Assembly: GCA_027314825.1 (NCBI GenBank)
Contig: DAHVAB010000047.1
Coordinates: forward strand, 1 to 11,193
Direction: 5' to 3'
DNA from: Solirubrobacterales bacterium
Lineage (GTDB): Bacteria; Actinomycetota; Thermoleophilia; Solirubrobacterales; Solirubrobacteraceae
DNA length: 11,193 bases
The notes beneath the pieces were generated by a model, which had not been told where the DNA came from, did not search any database, and worked only from the letters and a program-made list of their open reading frames with translations. Shown here in pieces: positions 1 through 5,690 of the stretch (position 1 is the first letter of the stretch; the number at the start of each line of letters is the position of its first letter). Made by a program: the position numbers and the translations under genes.

Positions 1-16
1 TGCCAGAGGGGAGCAC

Positions 17-53
17 GCGCCAGCTTTGCTGGCGCTGCCAGCGAAGCTGGCGC
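17..53 (-). terminator. Strong hairpin just 3' of the SRP RNA, likely its terminator
   Basis: Arms 17-26 and 44-53 are perfect 10-bp complements. One T/G position follows, and then 28-33 pairs with 37-42 around a 3-nt loop, so the whole 37 bp can fold into a near-perfect 17-bp stem. It begins two bases past the inferred 3' end of the SRP RNA on the minus strand. No T-run follows, which is common for terminators in GC-rich actinobacteria. The same bases can also form two small GCCAGC/GCTGGC hairpins in tandem. Terminator function is inferred from position and stability. Confidence 0.6.
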
Positions 54-54
54 T

Positions 55-324
55 GGATCGTGCACCCTCCTCCGTGGAGTCCGTCCGCGGCGCGGCCGGG
101 CCCGTGACTCCGGTTCGGCACTCCCGCCGCGCCTGGAGGTGACCGCTTAAGGCTGCTTCCTTCCGGACCTGACCTGGTTCACGGGCCGACATCGCACGGG
201 ACCCGACCCATCGACGCACCTGGGCGACGGGACGGCCGGAGCTGAGCCCCTAAAGGGGGAGTTCAGCCCCGCTAGAGCGGATTGCGGGTTCAGGGCACCG
301 CTACCTCCCCGCCTAGCACGGTCC
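55..324 (-). ncRNA. ffs: Signal recognition particle RNA, long bacterial form with Alu domain
   Basis: This is the RNA scaffold of the signal recognition particle. It binds Ffh and directs signal-sequence-bearing ribosomes to FtsY at the membrane. The complement of 151-174 carries the invariant S-domain hairpin with the asymmetric loop and GGAAG tetraloop (GTCCGGAAGGAAGCAGCC). The 5' part, the complement of about 250-320, has GTGCTAGGCGGGGAGGTAGC, then GGTGCCCTG, then CCGCAATCCGCTCTAGCGGG. This is the Alu-domain signature known from the Bacillus subtilis 271-nt scRNA. The ends were set by pairing of GGACCGTGC (324 to 316) with GCACGATCC (63 to 55), which has one mismatch and gives about 270 nt. 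The gene is divergent from the FKBP gene, with only 46 bp between them. Exact ends are approximate. Confidence 0.93.
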
Positions 325-330
325 AGGGTG

Positions 331-336
331 ATCGTA
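331..336 (-). promoter_or_regulatory. Candidate -10 box for the SRP RNA
   Basis: On the minus strand TACGAT lies 6 nt before the inferred first base of the SRP RNA, which suits a sigma-70-type -10 element. The hexamer 17 bp further upstream (TAGCGG) is a poor -35 match. The call rests on spacing only. Confidence 0.4.
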
Positions 337-370
337 GCGCGCGCGCAGACGGTCCGCTAGTCTGCTCGCG

Positions 371-985
371 ATGATAACCCCGAGGCTGAACCCAAAGAGC
401 GGCGCGCCGGTGCTGGCTGCGCTGCTCGCCGCCGTCGCGATCGCGGGCTGCGGCTCAAGCAACTCCGAAAGCGCGATCGCACCAGGCAAAGAGAGCCCGA
501 ACGCGGCCGCCGAACTGCAGAAGCTCGAAAAGTCCGAAAGCACGAGCACCACCTCCTCCGCAGCCTCGGCGTCATCCGCGTCCGCCGCGACCGTCCAAAC
601 CCCGAAGAGCGGCCCGCTCTCCAAGGAGCCGACGGTCAAGCCGCCGTCCGGGCCGCCGCCCGCCAAGCTCGTGACCAAGGAACTCATCAAAGGCACGGGC
701 CCCGTGGCGAAGGCCGGCGACACCGTGACCGTAAACTACGTCGGCGTCCTCTACAAGACGGGCAAGGTCTTCGACGCCTCCTGGAACCGCAAAGAAACCT
801 TCAGCTTCGCGCTCGGCAAGGGCCAGGTGATCGAAGGCTGGGACAAAGGCGTGCTCGGCATGCGTGTCGGCGGCCGGCGCGAGCTGATCATCCCCGCCGA
901 AGAAGCCTACAAGCAGAAGGGCAGCCCTCCCACCATCCCGGGCAACGAAGCGCTCGTCTTCGTGGTCGACCTGCTCGGAGTGTGA
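371..985 (+). CDS. FKBP-type peptidyl-prolyl cis-trans isomerase, lipoprotein
   Basis: Predicted to isomerise Xaa-Pro bonds in proteins outside the membrane. The 204-residue product starts with a short basic N-terminus and a hydrophobic stretch (13-25), ending in the lipobox IAGC with the lipidated Cys at 27. Residues 28-97 form a Ser/Ala/Thr- and then Pro-rich tether. The FKBP domain fills about 98-204. The residues that line the FK506/proline pocket in FKBP12 all have counterparts: Y123, F134-D135, F144 or F146, V153-I154, W157, Y180 and F197. It is therefore probably active. No strong ribosome binding site precedes the ATG, but the signal peptide starts properly from it. Its stop overlaps the GTG of the next gene (GTGA), suggesting coupled translation. 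Identity is firm; the substrate is unknown. Confidence 0.93.
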   Translation: MITPRLNPKSGAPVLAALLAAVAIAGCGSSNSESAIAPGKESPNAAAELQKLEKSESTSTTSSAASASSASAATVQTPKSGPLSKEPTVKPPSGPPPAKLVTKELIKGTGPVAKAGDTVTVNYVGVLYKTGKVFDASWNRKETFSFALGKGQVIEGWDKGVLGMRVGGRRELIIPAEEAYKQKGSPPTIPGNEALVFVVDLLGV

Positions 986-1719
986 GCGGGCAGCTCACGG
1001 CCGCAGCGTCCGCCGAGCCGGCGGGATCATCCCGGTCCCGCTCTCGGCTGGCGCCGGCGCTGATCGCGCTGGCAGTGCTGGTCGTGGCGGCGGCCGCGAC
1101 GCTCGGCGTGCTGCTCAAAGGCAACGCCACCCAGACCCCGTCCGAACTCGGCCAGCAACGGGCCGGCATGGTGCTCCTCTCCAGCGAACTGCTCGCGGTG
1201 GAGCATCCGGTCGCGGTCGAGATGGCGGCGGCGCGCGCCGTCTGGCCGCAGATCGCACACGGACTGCCGGCCCACCCGAGCCGGCGGCTGGCACGCGAGC
1301 TCGCGGCCGCGAGCGCCTCAGCCCTCGCGGTGCCGCTGCCGCCGATCGTCAACCTCGTCCAGGAACTGGCCGGGCCGGCGCCACGGCTGGCCCGCGGCTT
1401 CCACAACTTCATGCTGCTCACCCAGCGAGGGTTCGGCCAGCTCTCCGAAGACGCGGAAGCGATCGCGCGCGGGCCGGGGCCGGCCGCAGCCTTCGCGAGG
1501 GCGAACGCGAACCTGTACATCGCGAGCATCTACGACGGCACCTTCACCATCTCGCTGCTCGGCGAAAAGGTTCTCCACACCTACGAACGGCTCGGCGCCG
1601 AACCGGAATTCGGCTCGGCGCTGACCGCGAAGCGGGTCGAACGGATCGAGGCAGCCTACTCGCCGCAGGCGGACGAACTGGTCCCGCACGATGTCGAAGC
1701 GTTGAGCGGGCAGCAGTAG
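982..1719 (+). CDS. Single-pass membrane protein of unknown function, coupled to the FKBP lipoprotein
   Basis: I do not recognise a family. The 245-residue product has a Ser/Arg-rich N-terminal segment, one hydrophobic helix at about 23-45 (LAPALIALAVLVVAAAATLG), then about 200 residues with no further membrane segment and no cysteine. It is probably anchored with an N-in orientation and a large extracytoplasmic part rich in predicted helix. The GTG start at 982 overlaps the TGA stop of the FKBP gene by 4 bp, so the two are very likely made together. A role beside the prolyl isomerase at the cell surface is an inference from that coupling. The composition matches the surrounding chromosome. 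Confidence 0.75.
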   Translation: MSGQLTAAASAEPAGSSRSRSRLAPALIALAVLVVAAAATLGVLLKGNATQTPSELGQQRAGMVLLSSELLAVEHPVAVEMAAARAVWPQIAHGLPAHPSRRLARELAAASASALAVPLPPIVNLVQELAGPAPRLARGFHNFMLLTQRGFGQLSEDAEAIARGPGPAAAFARANANLYIASIYDGTFTISLLGEKVLHTYERLGAEPEFGSALTAKRVERIEAAYSPQADELVPHDVEALSGQQ

Positions 1720-1739
1720 CTTCGCGGTCTTGCGGCGGC

Positions 1740-1815
1740 GCGCGGGGGCCGGGGTCTTGGGCGGCGGCGCGCGGGGTGGGCGCGGTATCAGCCTGCGGCA
1801 GCGCGGGGGCCGGGG
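1740..1815. repeat. 15-bp direct repeat between and into convergent genes
   Basis: GCGCGGGGGCCGGGG occurs at 1740-1754 and again at 1801-1815, 61 bp apart. The first copy lies in the 68-bp gap between the membrane-protein gene and the SDR gene; the second is inside the last codons of the SDR gene. A looser CTTG(N)GGCGGCGCGCGGGG pattern also recurs in the gap at about 1729 and 1757. It may be simple G-rich low complexity. No clear bidirectional terminator hairpin is seen here. Confidence 0.5.
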
Positions 1816-2537
1816 ACGCCGCGGAAGCCGAACGGCTCGCTGGGCCGGCCTGGCTGCACGAACCAGCACTCGCCGCTCATCTCTCCTTCGAAGAGGCCCA
1901 CCACGGTCTGCGCGACCGTCTCCGCGGGAATGATCTCCAGCCCCTGGGCGATCAACCCCTCCCTGATCGGCTCGATGATCTTCGACTCGGCAAATCCCGG
2001 GCAGACGGCATTCACCCGGATGCGATCGGCGGCGAGCGCCGGCCCGGCGGCGCGCACCAGGCCGACGACCGCATGCTTGTTGGCCGTATACACCGGGTCG
2101 AACGGCATCCCCGTCAGCCCGGCCAGCGACGCGGTCGCGACGACCGCTCCGCCTCCCCGGCTGCGCAGCGCCGGCAGCGCGGCATGCAGGCCGAACACGA
2201 CCCCGTCCAGGTTCACGCCCATCGCCCGCCGGTAGCTCGCAAGCTCGAAGTCCTCCCCCAGGCCACAGCCGGTCGACACGCCCGCGTTCAGGTGCACCAG
2301 GTCGAGCCCGCCCCAATGCTCGAGCACCCTCTCCACGGCTCGCCGGCATGCCTCCAGGTCACTCACGTCGGTGGCGATGAACTCCCCGTTGACGGCCGCC
2401 GCCACCTTCGGGCCCTCCACCGCATCCAGGTCGGCCACCACAACCCTGGCCCCCCGCTGCGCCAGCGCCATCACGGTCGCGCGGCCGATCCCGCTCGCCC
2501 CACCCGTCACCAGGGCCACCTTCCCGTCAATCTCCAT
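1788..2537 (-). CDS. Short-chain dehydrogenase/reductase (classical SDR), NAD(P)-dependent
   Basis: A 249-residue oxidoreductase of the classical SDR fold, typical in length. The Rossmann glycine motif TGGASGIG is at 11-18, with D36 at the end of the second strand, which usually favours NAD(H) over NADP(H). NAG is at 84-86, the structural Asn at 109, the catalytic Ser at 137, and YTANK at 150-154 supplies Tyr150 and Lys154. All catalytic residues are present, so it should be active; the substrate cannot be read from the sequence. The ATG at 2537 is preceded by AAGGGAGAG at good spacing. The gene is convergent with the membrane-protein gene and divergent from tRNA-Val, so it stands alone. Confidence 0.92.
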   Translation of the reverse strand: MEIDGKVALVTGGASGIGRATVMALAQRGARVVVADLDAVEGPKVAAAVNGEFIATDVSDLEACRRAVERVLEHWGGLDLVHLNAGVSTGCGLGEDFELASYRRAMGVNLDGVVFGLHAALPALRSRGGGAVVATASLAGLTGMPFDPVYTANKHAVVGLVRAAGPALAADRIRVNAVCPGFAESKIIEPIREGLIAQGLEIIPAETVAQTVVGLFEGEMSGECWFVQPGRPSEPFGFRGVPGPRAAAG

Positions 2538-2616
2538 CGCTCTCCCTTTCGCTCGCGGTCGCGGTCGTCCTCACGGCCGGGTCGCCCGCACGCCGGCCCC
2601 AGCCGCCCAGGCCCAA

Positions 2617-2622
2617 TAGAAT
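2617..2622 (+). promoter_or_regulatory. Candidate -10 box for tRNA-Val
   Basis: TAGAAT ends 9 bp before the first base of the tRNA, the expected place for a -10 element, and stands out in GC-rich surroundings. No convincing -35 hexamer is seen 17 bp upstream. Confidence 0.45.
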
Positions 2623-2631
2623 CTCATGCGA

Positions 2632-2703
2632 GGGCGCATAGCTCAGTGGGAGAGCGCTCGCTTCACACGCGAGAGGTCCCTGGTTCGAGCCCAGGTGCGC
2701 CCA
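2632..2703 (+). tRNA. tRNA-Val, anticodon CAC
   Basis: A 72-nt cloverleaf with all arms paired. The acceptor GGGCGCA (2632-2638) pairs perfectly with TGCGCCC (2696-2702) and is followed by discriminator A. The D stem is GCTC/GAGC, and the anticodon stem is CTCGC/GCGAG around the loop TTCACAC, giving anticodon CAC at 2664-2666, which reads GUG valine codons. The T arm is CCTGG-TTCGAGC-CCAGG. No CCA is encoded. A tyrosine integrase lies just downstream in the same direction, the usual sign of a tRNA used as an attachment site. Confidence 0.97.
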
Positions 2704-2704
2704 T

Positions 2705-2747
2705 CGTCGAATCGCCTTTGCTGGTGCGGGTTCTGGGCGATTCGACG
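2705..2747. repeat. Perfect 12-bp inverted repeat immediately after the tRNA
   Basis: CGTCGAATCGCC (2705-2716) and GGCGATTCGACG (2736-2747) are exact complements around a 19-nt loop, starting two bases after the tRNA. It could be the tRNA terminator (no T-run follows), or part of the integrase attachment region, since recombinases of this family bind paired core and arm sites next to the tRNA 3' end. The rest of the gap, to about 2998, holds no gene that I can support. Confidence 0.65.
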
Positions 2748-2998
2748 CTCCGCGGCGAGGTTCTGCCGCGGGCTTGAAATCGGCTCGTCTGCCACCGTCT
2801 GTCAAAACCGGGGGTGTTCGAGGCCGCCGGACTATCGTCTTTCTGACGCGTGCGGGCGCGCGATCCGGCATGAAGCGGCGGCTGGAGCCGACCGTCGTGC
2901 AGCGGCCGCAGTGCGTCACAGCACACCGTCGGCGTGCGCTCGAGCCGCCCGGCGCAAACTCGTTGGCCTCCGCAGGGGGATCCGGGTCGATAACCCTG

Positions 2999-3907
2999 AT
3001 GGGCAGCTCGACAGGACAGCCGCCAAGCGAGCAGGCCGCCGGCCGGCCGGCGGTCGTGGCGCTGGACAGTGCCTCGATCGAGGTGGTCGCCAGGCGCGTG
3101 GTCGAGCATGAGGGCGCCGACGGGCTGACCTACAGTGCGCTGCGCTTCAGCGCCTATGGCAAGCGTCGCTACGTCTCGCTCGGCGCGGTGAGCCGAGAGG
3201 ACGCGGAGACCGAGCTGCGCCACGTGCTCGCCGATGTCGAACGCGGCATCTGGCAGCCGCCGCGAGAGGTGGACCACCCGAATGAGCCGAGCGCACTGCC
3301 GAGCTTCCACGAGTACGCCGAGGGGTGGTGGCTGCGCAACGAGGGTCGCTTCGCGCTCAGCACGCGCCTGGACTACCGCTTGCGACTGGAGTCGCATCTG
3401 CTGCCGCACTTCAAGGATCTGCGCCTGGACGAGATCAGCTTCGATCAGGTGGAGGACTACATCGCCGCAAAGCTCGGCGAGCGCAGGCCGCTCTCGCCGA
3501 GCTCGATCAACATGACGCTGACCCTCTTGGCAGCGATCCTCGACACCGCCGTCGAGCGCGACCTGATCGCACGCAACCCGGCGTGCGGAAAAAGGCGGCG
3601 CGTGCGTGAACGGGCGCCCCGCCGAAGCTACCTGGAGAGCGCCGCCCACATTCGCGCGTTGCTTGACGCGGCAGGTGAGCTCGACGGCGAGGCGCGCTGC
3701 GACCGACAGCACATCCATCGCAAGGCGATGCTGGCAACCCTCGTGTTCGCTGGCCTGCGAATCGGCGAGCTCTGCGCGCTTCGGTGGCGGGACGTCGACT
3801 TGCAGGCAGCATGGCTGCACGTGCAGGACGCGAAGACAGACGCGGGCGTACGGCAAGTGAGGCTCCGGCCCGTCCTGATCGCGGAGGTCGCGTGCGTGAG
3901 CACGTAG
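2999..3907 (+). pseudogene. Tyrosine recombinase (phage/ICE integrase), 3'-truncated
   Basis: Site-specific recombinase expected to have integrated an element at the adjacent tRNA-Val. Counted from the ATG at 2999, there is an arm-binding type N-terminal domain (about residues 25-85), a SAM-like core-binding domain (about 100-195, with the WWLRNE and SPSSINMTL stretches) and the start of the catalytic domain. The first catalytic Arg lies in AGLRIGEL (residue 254) and the beta-strand Lys in DAKTDAG (279). The frame then ends at ACVST, about 302 residues in. The HxxR box, the second His/Trp and the nucleophilic Tyr are all missing, so the enzyme must be inactive. The break coincides with the broken end of abiEii. 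The frame is open back to a TTG at 2774, but those 75 residues do not look like integrase, so I chose the ATG; its ribosome binding site is weak. Confidence 0.88.
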
Positions 3908-3978
3908 TCTCGCTCGACGGTCTTCGCGTCGACCTGCTCGCGCTCGGCGATCCGCGTGAAATGGCTGCGCGAGATCAT
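3880..3978 (-). pseudogene. abiEii: Remnant of AbiEii toxin (type IV TA nucleotidyltransferase), 5' end only
   Basis: Only about 33 N-terminal codons survive. MISRSHFTRIAEREQVDAK followed by TVERDYVLTHA is the typical opening of AbiEii-type toxins, which are NTP-binding nucleotidyltransferases. The ATG at 3978 overlaps the stop of abiEi (ATGA), the normal operon arrangement. Past about position 3880 the reading frame stays open to 3628, but it is only the antisense of the integrase, so any product would be a 116-residue chimera without the nucleotidyltransferase core. Toxin activity is therefore not expected. Confidence 0.8.
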
Positions 3979-4763
3979 GCGAAGGCGAGCTCGGCGCCGT
4001 GCCGCGGCGGTATCGGCCAGCGCACCCGCCAGCGGCGGTCCGTCCATGGATTCACAGGCGGCTCCCGCGGGTCGAGTGCCACCAGGCGCGCGTCGGGCGG
4101 TGGTGAGGGCAGACGATCGGCGAGCTCGCCTAGCCCTTGCGCCTCGGCGAGGGAGGCGAGACGGCGCAGCGCGACACCCGCGTTCAGCCGGCCGGCGAGC
4201 ACGATGAGCGCGGCCGGGTCGACCGATGCTGAGCTGAGCGCACCGGCGATCGTCGCCCAGCCGCCGACGAGAGCGGGACGTCCCGCGCTCTCAAGCAGCG
4301 CCCGCTCGACGCCGGAGACGCGTGCGCCATGCCCCGCAGCCTCGCTGCCGATCGCGATCGTCTCCTGCGGCTCATGTATGGGCTGCAATCGGCGGCCGCT
4401 GATCGCAGACAGCTTGACGCGTCGCGGCAAGGCGACCTGCACGGTGCGCACCGGATGAACCAGCAGCCCGTGATGATCGAGCGCAGATCTGAACGCGAGC
4501 CGGTGCGGCTCCCGCGAGAAGACCGCCCCGACGGCCAGGGAAACGTCCTCCGAGGCCGCGCGAGTGCCGAGCTGGCCAAAAGGTCGGAGCGCGAAGGAGC
4601 CCCGCGCCACACGGTCCAGGAATCCGTCCCTGACCAGCCGGCTCATCATGTTTGACGCGGCCTGCTCTGAGATTCCGAACCGCTCACGAACCTGCGCGGT
4701 CGTTATGCCGCCACGCTCCTCCGCGGCAAGCTCATCCAACAGCCGAAAGACATCGTGGCGCAT
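3975..4763 (-). CDS. abiEi: AbiEi-family antitoxin / transcriptional repressor of a type IV toxin-antitoxin system
   Basis: A 262-residue protein of the AbiEi family, whose members bind operator repeats in their own promoter and repress the abiE operon while counteracting AbiEii. Residues about 1-60 form a winged helix-turn-helix (GGITTAQVRERFGISEQAAS then NMMSRLVRDGFLDRVARGSF). The C-terminal domain contains the HHGLLVHP and RVSGVERALLE stretches typical of the family and ends with a WRVRW-type strand. The length is normal and no frame damage is visible, so it may still be made and still repress. The cognate toxin gene begins in the ATGA overlap but is cut after about 33 codons, leaving this an orphan antitoxin. 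The ATG at 4763 has little ribosome binding site. Confidence 0.82.
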   Translation of the reverse strand: MRHDVFRLLDELAAEERGGITTAQVRERFGISEQAASNMMSRLVRDGFLDRVARGSFALRPFGQLGTRAASEDVSLAVGAVFSREPHRLAFRSALDHHGLLVHPVRTVQVALPRRVKLSAISGRRLQPIHEPQETIAIGSEAAGHGARVSGVERALLESAGRPALVGGWATIAGALSSASVDPAALIVLAGRLNAGVALRRLASLAEAQGLGELADRLPSPPPDARLVALDPREPPVNPWTDRRWRVRWPIPPRHGAELAFA

Positions 4764-4888
4764 CAGAAATCACGAGTAAACATTCTACGTGTATTGCAGT
4801 ACATCATGCGTATATTCTACAAGCAACGAATCAATACTGCGGCATCATAAAACATGGATACACACATAAAATGTACTAACGTACATTG
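4764..4888 (-). promoter_or_regulatory. AT-rich promoter/operator region of abiEi with repeats
   Basis: By hand count these 125 bp contain about 45 G+C (36%), in sharp contrast to the GC-rich flanks. ATTCTAC occurs at 4782-4788 and 4814-4820, 32 bp apart or about three helical turns; on the minus strand it reads GTAGAAT and contains the -10-like TAGAAT. A perfect inverted repeat, AATGTAC-TAAC-GTACATT, spans 4870-4887. An imperfect one, GTATTGCAGTAC, spans 4791-4802. These are good candidates for AbiEi binding sites and the abiEi promoter. The remaining bases up to 4971 show nothing further. Confidence 0.55.
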
Positions 4889-4971
4889 TGGCGTGGTTCA
4901 AATGTCCCATTCTGTACGTGCCAGCGGTTCTGCGCGGCAAATCGTCACCCGCCAGCACCAGGTCGCTGCCA

Positions 4972-5485
4972 TCACGCGACCCTGAAGCGCGCATCCTCAA
5001 ACCACCCGGGCGCCCGCACGACCGCCGGCAGCAGGTCCCGGTAGACGAGGATGGCCTGCCCGCGCGGGATCTGCCGCAACCATGGTCCCGGCCCCGCCTT
5101 GCGATCCGTCGCCGTCAAACGCCTGCCGTCCGGCGAGCTGGCTTGAAGCGTTCGCGGCCGGCTCCTCACCGAGCAGCCCTGTGAGGTATTCGGCGGTCGT
5201 CGGCTCCGCGAGCGGCGGGACGAACACCTGCGTTGTTGAGGCGGCGAGGATCGCGTCACGTGCGGGCCGCCCGTAGCGCTGGTCGATCTGCGCGATCGAC
5301 TGCCAGATCGTCGCGATCATGATCCCGTGATCGCCGCACTGCGACAGCCAGGCGGCGAGGTTGCGTACCGGCGCGATGTTCGCCGCCTCATCAAGCAGCA
5401 TCCACAGCCGCGGCTGCAATGGCCCGTGCTGACGCGCCAGGGCGATCGCCTGCACATCACCACGCGCCTTGCGGCAGAGCTCCGC
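4972..5485 (-). pseudogene. TraG/TraD/VirD4-type conjugative coupling protein, N-truncated and frameshifted
   Basis: Remnant of the ATPase that hands the relaxase-bound DNA strand to the conjugation channel. From about 5455 the frame reads PRLWMLLDEAANIAP and continues with CGDHGIMIATIWQSIAQIDQ, the Walker B and TraM-recognition stretch of the family, down to TGLLGEEP. Around 5090-5180 the reading must switch frame; the other frame then gives GPGPWLRQIPRGQAILVYRD, then APGWFEDARFR, and a stop at 4972, a typical C-terminus. Upstream, an in-frame TAG lies at 5486-5488, and no Walker A motif is found, so the N-terminal half is missing. Beyond the TAG the same frame (to about 5575) shows a possible but weak continuation. 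The gene cannot make a working coupling protein. Confidence 0.82.
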
Positions 5486-5655
5486 CTACTGCAGCGCAGC
5501 CCGACCGTCCTGAACCGGGGTCTCCGCGAAGCGGTCCTCCGCGCGATCGAGCACGAACAGGTCTGTGCTCACCATAATCGCCAGCCAGGGTCTCGGCCTC
5601 GCACCCGCAGAGGTGGAGGTTGGCTGATCGCCGCACACCGAGTGAGCAGCCGCAC

Positions 5656-5690
5656 CGCGCACTCTGAGGCCTCAGCTTCCCGAGTGCGCG
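5656..5690 (-). terminator. Hairpin across the anti-sigma stop codon, possible terminator
   Basis: CGCGCACTC (5656-5664) and GAGTGCGCG (5682-5690) are a perfect 9-bp inverted repeat. The loop contains a further perfect 12-bp palindrome, CTGAGGCCTCAG (5664-5675), which covers the stop codon of the preceding gene. There is no T-run after it on the minus strand. A terminator for the sigma/anti-sigma operon is the simplest reading; a protein-binding palindrome is the alternative. The stretch from 5490 to 5655 holds no other gene that I can support. Confidence 0.45.

Noticed and set aside
1318..2349. Long open frame on the minus strand overlapping the SDR and membrane-protein genes
   Set aside because: It is an Arg/Gly/Ala-rich shadow frame of two real genes, with no recognisable domain.
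2774..2998. In-frame 75-codon extension of the integrase from a TTG
   Set aside because: The residues look like random translation of GC-rich DNA, and the integrase-like domain begins only after the ATG at 2999.
3628..3879. Continuation of the AbiEii frame as a possible working toxin
   Set aside because: Past about 3880 the translation is only the antisense of the integrase, lacking any nucleotidyltransferase motif.
4652..4879. 75-codon plus-strand frame across the abiEi promoter
   Set aside because: It is antisense to the abiEi start and then runs through the AT-rich control region; no domain or ribosome binding site.
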